Positions 34,363-46,416 of a DNA stretch of 64,000 nucleotides are shown in pieces. Numbering within the stretch: position 1 is the first letter of the stretch; every line of letters begins with the position of its first letter. The position numbers were made by a program, and so were the translations under genes. The notes beneath the pieces were generated by a model, which saw only the letters and a list, made by a program, of their open reading frames with translations, had not been told where the DNA came from and ran no database searches. This stretch comes from Amborella trichopoda (lineage: Eukaryota > Streptophyta > Magnoliopsida > Amborellales > Amborellaceae), in the NCBI RefSeq assembly GCF_000471905.2, contig NW_006498608.1, forward strand, positions 5,813,356 through 5,877,355. Reading direction: 5' to 3'.

Positions 34363-34977
34363 GCTATATTTGCTAAAAGATTGTTGCTCTTGCAAGAGCA
34401 TACTCCATTTATTTCCGTAGGTAAAATTAAAATTAGTAGTATTTTTAGGACCTGGGGTAATCTCTTAAACCTAGCAACCAATTTCAAAACACTAAAATGC
34501 AAAAAAACAAATGGCATATTCTATGTGCTTCAAAAAATTTAAGGACCTTTGATTGAACAAGGACCATCAAGTTACTGGACAGCAAGATCTAAGTGTTGAA
34601 GAACTCAAAACTTCATGTTTTTCTTGAAAATACTTATTCAGTGATTCTTAGGTAATTCCAAATTGTAGGATTAAAAAAAAACCGCCTATTAACTCTTTTG
34701 GCCGGGGGAGTTAATATACAAAACGCTTGTGCGGGAGCATGCTACACAACGATTATATTTTGCGGAGAAACTATTCCATGTGAACATAGAGGAGAGATTG
34801 ATGTCAAAAAGTGGGCCCACCGTCGACAAGTGACTGCCTGGTGTTGTGAAGAACTGGCAATGCTTAGTGATTAGACGGAAAATTTGAGCGACGCAAGGGA
34901 CCCAAGTTAGTAGTGATTCTATCACTTGGCACCAAACAAAATCAAGACCAATGTAAACAAGCTTTAGGGGTGGCAAT

Positions 34978-35288
34978 CGATCCGGACTCGACACCCAACC
35001 TCCGGACCATATATGGGTCCGACTATGGGTCCAAAAATTGGACCGGGCGGCTCGGCTAGGCTCGAAATATTGGACCTGAATAATGTTCGGGTCCATGTGG
35101 ACCTGACCTGGATCCGGATAATAACATTGTATTTTAATAATAATTCGTTAATATTTAAATAAATACAACTATATATTTTAATTATAATATTTTTTTTATT
35201 TATTTTTTAGTCGGATCCTATCGGGTCCGAATCTTAATATAGGTCCAGCCGGGTGTGGGTGCGGGTGCAGACCGGACCCGTTGCCCCC
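34978..35288. mobile_element. hAT-type MITE with GGGTGGCAA ends, 311 bp
   Basis: The ends GGGTGGCAATCGATCCGGA and CCGGACCCGTTGCCCCC are inverted repeats, and CTTTAG is repeated at both flanks (34972-34977 and 35289-35294). Inside are many GGGTCCG/CGGACCC motifs typical of this plant family. Copy B lacks it: its flanks read GTGAAAAGCTTCAAGCTTAT. Relatives lie at about 27430-27530, 39823-40105, 57705-57840 and 58085-58253. Confidence 0.7.
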
Positions 35289-35810
35289 CTTTAGAAAAGC
35301 TCCCAGCTTATTTCAACATCACAATATTACATAAGCAATTAGAAACAAAGTATACATCGAAATTATTGTAGACTATTCATAATTTTTATTTTAAACTATG
35401 TGATTCACTCAAGCTATATGATTTCACGTTGAAATTATTATTGAAAATAAAAATTAAAATCAAAAGTTTCAAAGGTTTCTATCGAAACACGTGCCTAAGG
35501 TGGATACTAAGAATAAAGAAAAGTCACTCCAAGTTGCAAAAAGCCATGGGTGGATTTGGACTTCAGTTATTTGGGCCTACCAAGAAAATCTTTGCCAAAT
35601 TTTGGTGTTCAGGCTTTTTGGAAGTGATGGTTGGAGATGGTACAAGATGCTTTTGATAGATAGGTGCCCCACCTTGATCCAAAATAAATGGTTTGAGACT
35701 TCATACGTTACCGTTCCAAGGAAAAACAAAAAAACCTGGTTTGATACTGAATTTGTGGATAGAACTTTCTCAATCTTTCGAGTTCTTATTACTTCTAATT
35801 CGTGCTAGAC

Positions 35811-37900
35811 AAAATAAAACCGGTGGGTTGAATTGGTCATCCAATTGAACCGGCCAAATGGGCAAGCTGGCTTGATTGAATAAGTGAGTCACCTCAACTG
35901 ACTCGACCAAATATTTTTTTGTAAAATGTAACCAAGGTTTTAAAAGTTTAAACATGGTTTAAGATCTTCATATCATTGTAAAAAGCATTTTTCTTACATC
36001 AAATCACCATTGATATGATTTGGTCCGGTCACCCACAATTAAGAATCGAACAAGGGAAGACATCGTATTAAAAGTGACATTTATGCAAAATGAGAGGAAA
36101 AGAGGCTTCGAATGAGAAGTTCGAGCATTTTGCAGTCAGACCAACATTTGACACGTGTGCAGCACCGGTGCACGAAAGTATGTTGGGACCACGAGGAAGA
36201 AAAAAAAGTAGGGCAACCCTCGTCTTTGGACGGCGAGTGGTGTATGAGTCATGTGATCAAAGGTGTGGATCAAAGGCCGATTGCTACAGTAAAAAAGTTG
36301 TCAAGGGGGGTGATCCTATGTGCCACATTCAGTGTATTAGAAGAATTCCGGTGTTGGTGGGCACCCCTTACTGTTTGGAATGCACATTTGCTATGCCCTA
36401 TGGCCAAAAGATTATGTGCTCCCTCGGGAGCATGTTATCACCCACTCCCTTTGGTAAAATCACGTTGAAAACTTTATTAGGACCCTTAATTTTGGGTATG
36501 TGACCTCCTCAACTATACAATGATCAATTTTCTTTCAATAGAGGAAAATTTTTGCTACTTTGTACATGTCTTTGAAAAGAATAGCTTCCTAAGATTGAAA
36601 CAGAGACTGTCCAATTTGTGGGTGATTAGATATCAGTATTTAGAAACTCAAGATCCATACCGTGTGTCTCTAAAAATATTCATCTCGTGAATCTAAAGTG
36701 ATTTTCTGAATTACAGATGGAAGAAATTCCCCCCTATTTTATGGTGCAAATGGCTCATCGTGAATGTTGTAACAATCTTAGTCCATAGGATCATTAGCCT
36801 TTTATTCGTTTTGGTGAGGCGTGATTGGCCAGTTATAGTTGGACAAAGTGAATTATTTGTACTTTGTAAGGAAAGCAGGATTACCCTTTTTTGGTGCAAC
36901 ATACTGCCAACTTGACCGACATCCATACATTATACTTTTTATCTTTTGGTAATTTAAATTTTTTTTTCAAAAAAAAATCTCTTCCTCAGTTCATGTAGGA
37001 CATCAAAAAAATCACCTTTAAATTTGATACATATCTTTAAAAAAAGTCAAATCCCACACTCATGTGATAATTTTTTTAAATATCCGTGTCAAATCTAATG
37101 ATGATCCTTTCAAGTCCTACATACGTGAGTGGGAGATGGTCCTATAAGATCATTACTCGCTTTTTTTTTTTTACGAGTCAATTCTCTCGGCTAGATTGCC
37201 TATCTAGATCGACGATTCATCGACTCATTCGATTTCTTAGATGGTTGGTTCACCATGCCTCTCCGGTTTTTAAAACATTAAGACAAACTTCAAAATTTAA
37301 TGTTTAGAATCAGAATCAGTTATTGAGAGAATCTGCTTAGAAAAGCTAATGTACTAATAATGATAAAAAATCATCCAAATTTTGGAGGGTGGAATCTGGA
37401 TGTTTAGAATCGAAATTAGTTATTGTTTTTCTTGGAAGCACTCACGATTCTCTCAAATTTTTAGATCATCCGATTTCTTATTGAGATTAAAAATCATGAA
37501 TTCGAATCATGCACAATAAAAGCCAAAAAAATGTTAATGTACATCGAAATAAAATATTAAAGCTCATTGTTTAACTTATTAGCTTCAATGCATGCTTCTA
37601 TCACTAGTTTCTTGTAGATTTGCTTCTCATTTGCCTTTTGATACTTTGAGAGCCATTTTTCGGTAAATAAATATTACTTTTTAATTCAGTTATTTGCAAA
37701 TTACATGCATACTATTATGGAGAAAAGTTTTTTTCATAAAAAATACCTTAAAATATCATGATAATTCGTTTGATTCGGATAATTAACAAAGTTTGTTCTA
37801 ATATAAAATTGGAAAAATATTTTTGTATACCTTAATTTGGTGTATCATTTTTCAGCAGACCAACAAATTTGAAATGTATCCAACAACATTAAGTTTTTCT
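35811..37900. other. Intergenic region between the duplication copies
   Basis: No supported gene. The overlapping open stretches at 36090-36503 (137 and 118 codons in different frames) show no recognisable family. The palindrome GCTCCCTCGGGAGC lies at 36418-36431. A diverged copy of the 200-bp palindromic MITE lies at about 36965-37155, with GATCATTACTC near its right end. GGGTTGAATTGG and TTGAACCGG motifs near 35825-35860 look like a decayed hAT terminus. Confidence 0.45.
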
Positions 37901-37903
37901 GAA

Positions 37904-38256
37904 AGGTGCGGCTTCTATAAGGTTGCAACCTGTAATTTTGTTGTAAATTTTTTTTAGGATTATCTTAAAATCTATTTTCATATCTAATTAGCAGATTTTA
38001 AACTCCAAAAATGGTTAAAATCAAGGAGATCTCTAAACATATGAAAATCTTGAAAATGGACGGCCTAGATTATGTGTTGCAAGATGCACTATTTTTGAAA
38101 CTCAAAAATGTTTTTTTTTTTTTTATGTTCAGATATCTCGATGTCGAGATGATGAAATAAAGAGTTTTTCAATATTAAAACAACCTTTCATATAGATTTT
38201 TGAAGTGCATCTGTAATTCTACATTTTAAGGTTGCAACCATATATAAACTTTTCCC
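37904..38256. mobile_element. Mutator-like MITE, AAGGTTGCAACC family, complete
   Basis: It begins AGGTGCGGCTTCTATAAGG with TTGCAACC following, and ends AAGGTTGCAACC then ATATATAAACTTTTCCC. Flanks TTTTCTGAA (37895-37903) and TTTTCTAAA (38257-38265) are a 9-bp TSD with one mismatch. Internal landmarks shared with other copies: AACATATGAAAATCTTGAAA, TGTTGCAAGATGCACTATTT and TCTCGATGTCGAGATGAT. It is non-coding. Confidence 0.8.
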
Positions 38257-38789
38257 TTTTCTAAAATCTATCTTCTAACTCCTAAAACCTATTTAACCCC
38301 ATTTTATGACATATTTATATACCAAACAATTTACACATTGGTGCGACTTTGGAAAATAGGTATTTGTGCTCGTCCTCGATGCAAGGAGGCCTTCTTTACA
38401 TACTACCGTTCTTCCTTGGCGAGAGGTGCATAGCCGTTTCTGTTGCTAAAATTCAATTTTTTAAAGAGGAAGTTATCTTCAATAAGAATTTTAAAAATAG
38501 GAAATAATATCTCAATGTTCACATATTATTGCAAAGCAATAAAAATTCATAATGCATCACCCTCATTTTTCTTGAAAACCCATAAAGCATCATTTATAAC
38601 AATTTTAGTATTTTATATATACATTTTTTAAATTGGATCCTCCCGATCTGTCGATTCCGCGACCAATTTTCTAAATTGAGGATCCGAATTACCGATCCGT
38701 TTTTTTTTTAATCATGACATTCTCAATGGGACAAGTCACATGAAAAACGACTCTACATACACATGGAAAGTTTTGGGCATTACAGTGGC

Positions 38790-41650
38790 ATCTTAGAATT
38801 ACATTCCCCAAAATCTTGGTCATGTTAAAAAAAGTAACTTTCCCATGGGCTTATTCAAAAGATCTAGTCATCTTGTTGTCCTCTTACGGGTATATTCATC
38901 TAGAATATTCATATCCATGCATTTAAGGAGGATTTTGCACCTATTTTTCTTTCTCATATTGAATGATGATTTCATGTCCTTTTGCAAATGTCCATTGCCC
39001 CATTATATTCTCTTTACTTTCAAAATACACTATGAATTTTCTTTTTGCACAGCTCATTTCTTTTGGGACAAAATAAGAGATGTCCTTGAACTTTTTGGAC
39101 CTACCACAAATGAGGATTTAGAGGCCCATTAAAAAGAATGTCATATATATTAGGGGATTTATTTAAGATTTCATGACACCCCAATGAACATATGGCCAAT
39201 AGAGTCATCACCACATGGGCTGGATGGTGACATAAAGTCAAATGTATGTTAGTGGCTTCTATAAGTTAAGGAAAAGTATACAATGAAATCATCTACTTTT
39301 AGTATAAGGTGATCATAATTAATCTGTATTTATTCTATTAACTAAGCTCAAATTTTAAAAGAAATTTTTTCGAACTTTGCAACATACTCAAGTTATCGAA
39401 TTTCACATCGAATGGTTATAAATAATTGTGACCTCGTTGTATCACAGATAAATAGTCTCATTGTATACAATCCTACATGCTAATAGGCTTATAACTACAA
39501 AATAAGCTGAGTTCCAAAATATAAAGCTAGAGAAGTTGTTTTGGGCTGAAATTTTGTAGAACATTTTTAACTTTAAAATAATATTTTTACAAAAAATAGA
39601 TTTTAAGTACTAGAAAGCCTAGATCTACTATCCACCAAATGTATGACTATGCATTTGCTTAAATCGACCAACTCAATTCCCTTGTTTCCGTTTCTGAGCA
39701 ATTTTATTTTATATTTATCACCAAGATGATGTATCTCAATGACCAAAGGCCAAAGACCAAAGAGGTGGTGACCCTTTTCTTTCTTGCATTTTCCTTTGGT
39801 TTTTGAGGAAAGGTCTTAATACATGGGGTGGGGGTCGGCCCCAACCCGGACCAGACCCAATTATGTTTATTATGGACCAGAATCAGATCTGAACCCGATC
39901 AAATTTGGGCTGGGTCCAAGTCATTTGGAATTAGACCTGATCCAAAAATAAAAAATAAAAAATAAAATTTAGTTTAAAAAAATTTATTTTATATGTTGTA
40001 TAATATATAATATATAATTGTATATTTTATACTTGGTTGACCCGCCTCGACCGACCCAATACCCGGACCCATTGTCCCAATGAGTGGACCCAACCCATTG
40101 CCACCAATAATAAATACACCCGTCTCCAACTAAAGATGACGTAATTTATCCAGGCAAAGATGGCGTTACATGATTAAAAAAGAAAACAAGAAGGAGAAAA
40201 CACATGTTCTTGGAATCAACATAAAAAAAGCACGCATGCATCCACTTACCTTATTTCCTTTTGACTAAAATAAGGTGGTGTTTTTATAAAAAAACAGTTG
40301 CATATGGGAGAATGGTACTTTTCCGTCGTATTGTTTTTTCTGTTTTTGTTTTTTCTTGTTTTTTTTTCGGTGATTTAGTGGGTGAAGGCTCTTACCTTTT
40401 GTAGAAATTGAGTTTAGTGGGGAGAGGGTTCCTACCTTTTGTAAGAATTGATCATCTAGCCTTGCAATTCATCAAGTACTAATCAATTAAGTTCAAGATT
40501 TTTGTTTTTTTGCTTTTTTTCTCTAGAGCCATATTTAAGCACATCTAAAACTCCTACAATTATTAACAACTAAACACTAACATGAATATTTAATAGTAAG
40601 AGTGCATGTAGGAGTACCATGTATTTCCAATCTACGCAAAAGATTCAAAAAAATTTTTCGATTTAAAATTTTGGAATCCATTTCAAAATCATCAATTGGA
40701 TATTTTCAAAAGAAATTTAAATTCAATTTTAAGTTACTAAACATTTAGATCAGATCATCAGAAATTGAGAATTCCCCTCTTTAATTTAAAACTTTATTTT
40801 GACAACATATATGTGGCATCCGAAATATCTTTCTTTTTTTCTTTGTGAGGTTGATCCTTTTAATTGAGGTTATATCTCCAAAATTTGTGATACTCATAAG
40901 TAGGGTTTTACGCGAGAGATTAAATCTTTAGATAGGCTGAGCATATCATATTTTAGTTCAATAAAAATCATATTTGGCAAAAGATGTGTTCTCATGTAGA
41001 AGCATAATGTCCAATCGCTCCCTCAAGTAAAATTACAGCCATAAGTATTTTTAGTAACCCAAATTTTGGGGAAGTAATCTCTTAAACCCAGCAACAAACC
41101 TTAAACAAAAAAAATAAAATCACATATTCTATATGTTTAAAAATTTAACATCCCAAAGATTGAAAAAGGACCATCCGATTTTTTGAGAGCACCATTTAAG
41201 TTTGTTGAATAATTCAAAATCTATTTTTTCTTGAAAACAATAATTCATTGATTTTTAGATAGATTCCAAAATATACAATATGCTCCCAGAAGAGAGAGCC
41301 CGCTTTATGTTAACGTACAGGCGACATGTAAAAATTAATATCCAAAAGTGGGCCCACCGTCAACGTAGACTGATGTGAAAAGCTTCAAGCTTATCTCAAC
41401 ATCAAAGAAGTAAAAAAGAAATTCAAAATTTTGTGGTCCAAACAGGTGTCTAACTTAGAGATTGAGAATCAAGAAAAGTTACTCCAAGTTGGCAAAAAGT
41501 TCTAGGTGGATTTGCACTTCACAATTGAACCCAACACAATCTTTGCCAAATTTTGGAGCTTCAGGGTTTGAGAGTGTTTATGGATAGGTACCAACTGTTT
41601 GATAAAAAAGGAACAACATTTGATATTGAATTTGAGGATAGAAAACAGAG
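38790..41650. repeat. Segmental duplication, copy B (shorter copy)
   Basis: It is collinear with 29290-35810 but only about 2.9 kb long, because most insertions of copy A are missing. It carries a hAT-type MITE of its own (about 39823-40105). Strongly matched stretches include 38895-39130, 39480-39560, 40590-40840, 41000-41120 and 41330-41560. Divergence is substantial (many indels and substitutions), so the duplication is old. No gene is recognised within it. Confidence 0.85.
39823..40105. mobile_element. hAT-type MITE in duplication copy B
   Basis: It is bounded by GGGGTGGGGGTCGGCCCCAA and CCCAACCCATTGCCACC, with CCCGGACC and GACCCAA motifs and an AT-rich centre. It is absent from copy A at the matching place (CTATAGTACACCCATAG). 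It belongs to the same family as 34978-35288. Confidence 0.6.
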
Positions 41651-44220
41651 TGACCACCTTACTCATCACCCCTAGGTCACCCAATGTACATTTTGGTTTA
41701 ACATTCTAATGCTAAAATGGCTAATTCATATATAAAAGTTGAGGTTTGGTTCCATATTTTTAACCCTGGAGAGGTTCACCGGTTTACGTTTAGGTTAGTG
41801 AATCGCTGATCTGGATTGGTGATCTGGTTGAGAGAAAGGCCAATAAAATATCAAAAAATCAAGAATAATAAAAAATAAGAAAATTAAAAATAAAACATGG
41901 GACCGGGTCAACCGGTCCCATGATAGAACCAGTTGTTTCTCTCTTAAAATTGACTAGTAAGAATGCATTCAGAGAATTGGGATGGCTCCTCCAATTTTTG
42001 AGATGGATAAAGCTATTCTGATCCAATAGAGAAGTTAATCTACCCAAAGGACAAAATATTTTGCATAAAATCCAAATTATTGATGATATTGTCTTTTGCG
42101 CCAAAAAAGAAAAGAAATGCTTTATGAGAGAAAAGCCTCTTGAGTTGTTTCTTTCGAGAAAACATGCCCTTTAGGTTTTTAATTTAGGGGTGGTTTGCAT
42201 ACGGTTGCAACAGTATACAATCAAAGCAAGGTGCACCTCCTTTGTCAATTTTGATGTCGAAAATTTTTAGAATAGTACAAGTATTTATTTTTATTTTTAA
42301 TTTTAAATTTCAAAACTGCTTCAAACCAATAAGATATATAAATACATAAAATCTTGAAAATAGACGGCCCATACACTATAATTCTACAGTTTTAAAATGT
42401 CAAATAGTATAAATTTATTCTTTTTATTTCGATGGCTCTCTACTCCACCTGGAACTTTTTTAAAGTGGTGAAAGTACAATTTACCCCTCTTTTAGATACA
42501 ATTTTGTTTCATACTGCCACCTTTTCCTTCCATCCTTTCTCCTTAAATCGAAACTTACGTATCTTTCTTTTTTCTCTTATGTTTTCTCTCTAAATATTCG
42601 GGTTTATTTTATTATCTTTAAAACTGGTTATGGAAAGGTTTATTAATGAGGGAGAGAGAGTAGTTCCAGATTATGAAGATTTAATCTAAAACAACCACTC
42701 CATTTGTAAAGAGTTTATCATGGCTAGCTTTGGATGCCGGCTCAATTTTTGCCTGTGTGAAGGAGACAGTGGATTAGTCTAAGAGGGGTGACGATCTTAA
42801 ACTTTTTTTTAACTCCTCTCAAGCTTAGGTGACCAGAGTAAGTTGTGTTAGGTAGGCAACCAACATAAAACTTTGCCAAAGCTTCTTCCAAATAATTGAA
42901 AAAACTCTTTGATTGCAAATGTGAGTTTTGAGTTTTAGATCGAAAAGACGAAAGGTTAACGACAACTCCACGGGGACTCTCGAAACATCGTCTCTCCCGA
43001 TGATGTTCCTCTTGCACCTAATGCTTTCCCTTTAATATCTTTCTCTCTCAAACCATCATTCTATCTCTATCATGTTTCTCTCTTCGCTCTACTCTATCCT
43101 TAAAAGGAAAATAGTTTGATAAAGCTACGGCTCAAGTAAAGCCTCACCTTATAACTCATAAAAAATTGTAATTCAAGTGTTAGGAAAACCTTGACAATTG
43201 ATCATCTTGGTTTGAACATTATGATAGTGAAGAAAAAATAACGTTTCAAGCTCTAAAAAAATGTATATTATAACAAATTATCTAGACTGTCCATTTTACG
43301 CTAAAAATAAGTGTTTATAGATCCGTAAGATCTGGATATTTTTTAAGTTTCAAAATTTATTGTTGGTGTTGAATATTGATTTTAGAGCCATCAAGAAATT
43401 GGGGGTTAAAGAGAGAGAGGGAGAGACGAGAGTAGAGAGAGTTTGCAGAGATAACTTGCAAGTTTCAAGAAAGAGGTTGCGGTCGTGGTGGTAGTATTCC
43501 CACACCCAGTTACCACATCGTGTTATATTTCCCCTTACAGCATAGAAGATCTATAGTTCCCCTACCATCCAGCCGTCCAATTTTGATCAAGAGAGCAACT
43601 CTTCGTTTGTTCTTAGATCAGATGTCTCAAAAGTTTTTTATTTTTGGTTTTTTGTTATACAAATTGTATGAATATGAAATTTCGTACGTGACATATTCTC
43701 ATTAGGATGCACCTATAAAAAATAAATTTTCAATAAAATATAATAACCAAATTACCCCTTGAAACTTTCAAGGGTATTTGCATTATTTTTTTTTATTGGA
43801 AATATTTTTTTTAATATTTTTGCTAGTGCGAGATTAATAGAGGATTTGACGTACAAAATTTGGTGTCAAAATAGTTTATAGAAAAAAATTAAAAATAAAA
43901 TAGTGTCAAGACGTGGCATTGTGATTGGAGCAATCTTAACCCTCCATTCAGAATGGATGGTCGAATAAGGGGATGTATATGAGGTTTATGTTGTAGAAAA
44001 AGAGTCGAAAGCTTCCCCAAAAAAAAAAATACAAGTTTGCAACTCAAGAGAGCGTTGGGCCACTTTCGTAATTTTGCTCTATTATAGGGCTTGAGGAAGT
44101 AGACAGAGAGCGTTAAGAGAGAGAGAGAGTCCCGTGTTGTAAGTATTGAAAAGCAGGTGTGTCCCACTTCGAACATGAAAATTCTGTTGCATGGACCATA
44201 AAGAAAAGACCAAAAATGAA
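41651..44220. other. Intergenic region upstream of the second AAA-ATPase
   Basis: It includes two partial Mutator-like MITE copies (about 42185-42420 and 43150-43385) and a decayed hAT-like stretch near 41880-41960. A block at about 42580-42830 (GGTTTATTAATGAGGGAGAG and GGATGCCGGCTC) resembles 62930-63060, upstream of the truncated AAA copy. DNA at 43700-43900 resembles 62310-62460. No gene is supported. Confidence 0.5.
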
Positions 44221-44244
44221 GAAAAAAAAGTACACAGCTCTTTT

Positions 44245-44406
44245 CTATTTAAAGGAGAGCCCAATTCCCATCCTCTCTGCAAGAAAAACAGTATAGTCAC
44301 TTTCTCTTCCTCTCTCTGTAAGAAATAAGAAGAACCCCTTTCTTTCACTACTCCTCTCCCTCTCCAATCTCCACCATTAGAGGCCAAACCAGGAGGTGGG
44401 GTAGCC
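44245..44406 (+). promoter_or_regulatory. Core promoter and leader of the second AAA-ATPase
   Basis: CTATTTAAAG at 44245-44254 is a plausible TATA box about 155 bases before the ATG. The stretch between is CT-rich with no upstream ATG obvious, like a normal plant 5' UTR. Confidence 0.45.
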
Positions 44407-45795
44407 ATGGATTGGAGATCTCTGGGCTCTCTCTTTGCCACATTTGTGTTTGTCAGAGAGATGATAAAAAATTATGTCCCCCTTGAAGCAAAGAAAGCTA
44501 TTAAAAGGTTTGGTAAGAGATTTTTCTCATTCCTCCTCTTACCCTATGTTTATATCATGGTAGACGAATATGAATCTGGTTTATTAAATGAGCCCTATGA
44601 ATCAGTACAAACCTATCTTTCTCCTAAATGCTATGCTTTGGCCAATACATTAAAGGTCACAAAGGCCAACAACTCAAGCTCGTACACTTTTTCCATGGAC
44701 TCTAACCAGAAAATAACTGACCACTTTAATGGTGCTCCCCTTTACTGGACCTTTCACACTGCAAAGAAGAACTCAGGGAACAGAACATATGAAGACAGGT
44801 ACTTTGAGCTCACATTCTGCAAAAAACACAGAGAAATGGTGAGCAAATTTTACATTCCCCATGTAATGGCTGAGGCCTCCTTGTTGGCCATGAGAAACAG
44901 AGCGATGAGGCTCTACACCAACAGGGCCACGGACCCAGGAGGCCGGATCTGGTCCCCTGTCTTGTTCTTGCACCCGTCGACTTTCGACACCCTGGCGATC
45001 GATTCCTCGATGAAAACAAGGATCAAGAATGATTTGATGAGGTTTGTGAATAGAAAGGAGTATTACAAGACGGTGGGCCGAGCATGGAAGAGGGGTTATC
45101 TGCTCTACGGGCCGCCAGGGACCGGAAAGACCAGCCTGATCGCGGCCATTGCCAATTACCTGAATTTTGATATTTACGATCTCGAATTGAGATCAGTTAT
45201 GAGCAATACTAAGCTCCGTAAGCTCCTCACTTCGACGAGCAGCAAGTCGATTATTGTTGTTGAGGACATCGATTGCTCACTGAACTCCTTGAACAGGGAA
45301 AATAAGGCAAAGGCGAAGGCCGAAGAAGAGGAGGAGGAGGAGGAGGATGAGGAGGAAATTGAAGGAGAGAGAGGAGATAACATGAGTTTGGTGAGCCTCT
45401 CTGGGGTCTTGAATTTTGTGGATGGGTTGTGGTCTTCTTGTGGGGGAGAGAGATTGATGATTTTTACCACTAATCACAAGGAGAGGCTTGACCCTGCACT
45501 GCTTAGGCCTGGTAGAATGGACCTGCATATTCATTTATCATACTGTGGATTTGAGGCTTTCAAGGTTTTGGCCAAGAACTATGTGAGATTGGAGGATCAC
45601 CCATTAATGGAGAAGGTGGGGAAGGCTTTGAGAGATGTTGAGGTGACACCAGCTGAGGTTGCAGAGTGGTTCATGGGCTGCAAAGAGGACCCAGATTTGG
45701 CCATGGAGACTCTGCTAAATGAGCTGCTCAAGAGGCAAGGTGGTGACACTGAGGGTCCACAGGTGGGTGTTGAGGAAAATGCAGCTATGGATTAG
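44407..45795 (+). CDS. BCS1-like AAA-ATPase, membrane-anchored, 462 aa, intronless
   Basis: It belongs to the same family as the gene at 24899-26410. The ATG at 44407 (GCCATGGATTGG) gives MDWRSLGSLFATFVFVREM, a start shared by this plant family with a hydrophobic anchor at residues about 5-20 and a second hydrophobic patch at 40-51. Visible motifs: HPSTFDTLAID (189-199), KRGYLLYGPPGTGKT with Walker A at 235-242, Walker B IIVVEDID (282-289), sensor FTTN (353-356) and LLRPGRMD (365-372) with arginine fingers. Straight after Walker B lies a Lys/Ala stretch and then a run of Glu with one Asp (about 306-318), where the other paralogue has an Ala-Glu-Gly-Ser repeat. The length is typical. The frame is whole and no intron is needed. 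The expected role is ATP-driven remodelling at an organelle or ER membrane; the target is unknown. A stress-induced role is only an inference from the family. Confidence 0.93.
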   Translation: MDWRSLGSLFATFVFVREMIKNYVPLEAKKAIKRFGKRFFSFLLLPYVYIMVDEYESGLLNEPYESVQTYLSPKCYALANTLKVTKANNSSSYTFSMDSNQKITDHFNGAPLYWTFHTAKKNSGNRTYEDRYFELTFCKKHREMVSKFYIPHVMAEASLLAMRNRAMRLYTNRATDPGGRIWSPVLFLHPSTFDTLAIDSSMKTRIKNDLMRFVNRKEYYKTVGRAWKRGYLLYGPPGTGKTSLIAAIANYLNFDIYDLELRSVMSNTKLRKLLTSTSSKSIIVVEDIDCSLNSLNRENKAKAKAEEEEEEEEDEEEIEGERGDNMSLVSLSGVLNFVDGLWSSCGGERLMIFTTNHKERLDPALLRPGRMDLHIHLSYCGFEAFKVLAKNYVRLEDHPLMEKVGKALRDVEVTPAEVAEWFMGCKEDPDLAMETLLNELLKRQGGDTEGPQVGVEENAAMD

Positions 45796-46045
45796 GAAGA
45801 TGCAGTGTTAGGCAGTTGTGATTAGGTTACAGGGTTGGGATTATTGATGTCCTCTCTCTTTCTCTCTCTTTTTCCTTCTTTCTATCTGATGTTAAGCAGG
45901 GGTGATTCGGTCACATGATTGGGATTATTAAGTCTCTCTCTCTCTGATTATGGGGATTTGGATTATCAACTCTCTCTTTGTCTTTCTTGTGTCTCCTATG
46001 TTGTACTATCTCTCTTATATGAAATTTTTGAATGCATACTACCTA
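45796..46045 (+). other. 3' flank of the second AAA-ATPase
   Basis: CT-rich repeats (TCTCTCTCT) lie between 45860 and 46020. Two similar segments, GATTAGGTTACAGGGTTGGG / GATTCGGTCACATGATTGGG, suggest a small duplication. The first AATAAA is at 46057-46062, inside MITE sequence, and could serve as poly(A) signal. Confidence 0.4.
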
Positions 46046-46150
46046 GTGTGGTTTCTAATAAAGTTGCAACCTTAAACAATCCAATTAAGGCGTAACTATA
46101 AATTTTATCATGTAATTTTTGTGTAACTACAATACTTTATGAACTACAAT
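46046..46150. mobile_element. Left part of a Mutator-like MITE cut by the hAT element
   Basis: AGTGTGGTTTCTAATAAAG then TTGCAACC matches the left end of the MITE at 37904. The matching right part appears at 52290-52535 on the far side of the hAT transposon. The internal part next to the hAT edge is diverged, so the left junction is not clean. Confidence 0.5.
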
Positions 46151-46416
46151 AAAGTATACAATTCGTAACATACGATTTAAAAATAAAATGACAGACGACG
46201 TCATTTTTCATCTTGGTCATGCTGGTGCCATTGATTGAATTCGCGTAATAATTCATTGGCTCGATCTGAAAATGAATCATCCAAATTAGTAGGCACCTGA
46301 CTATACCCAAATCCCTGAGTGTTAGTGTTTTGTTATGATCATAATCCAAAATCCCCAAAGCATATCTATCCTTCATGCTCACCTACACTATCATGCGCAT
46401 CCCTACCCTCTTGTTG

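Larger units (their letters stand above)
29290..35810. repeat. Segmental duplication, copy A (expanded by insertions)
   Basis: This region aligns in order with 38790-41650. Shared anchors include ATATTCATATCCATGCAT (29398 and 38907), GATGATTTCATGTCCTTTTG, CACCACATGGGCTGGA, CTACAAAATAAGC(C/T)GAGTTCCAAAATAT, AAAAGTGGGCCCACCGTC and AAATCTTTGCCAAATTTTGG. Copy A is about 3.6 kb longer, mostly from insertions listed separately (30100-30299, about 30490-30830, 30948-32609, about 32674-32914, 33026-33388, about 34120-34362, 34978-35288). No gene is recognised inside; the ORFs at 35429-35808 lie in duplicated DNA that is not open in copy B. Confidence 0.85.

Noticed and set aside
35429-35808. Possible coding exon (Lys/Trp/Phe-rich frame)
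   Set aside because: The paralogous stretch in the segmental duplication (about 41420-41650) is not open in any matching frame, so there is no sign of selection.
36090-36503. A 137-codon frame with several Cys residues, possibly a secreted peptide
   Set aside because: There is no signal peptide and the Cys spacing fits no family I know. A second frame of similar length overlaps it and the DNA has repeat-like palindromes, so I could not support a gene.
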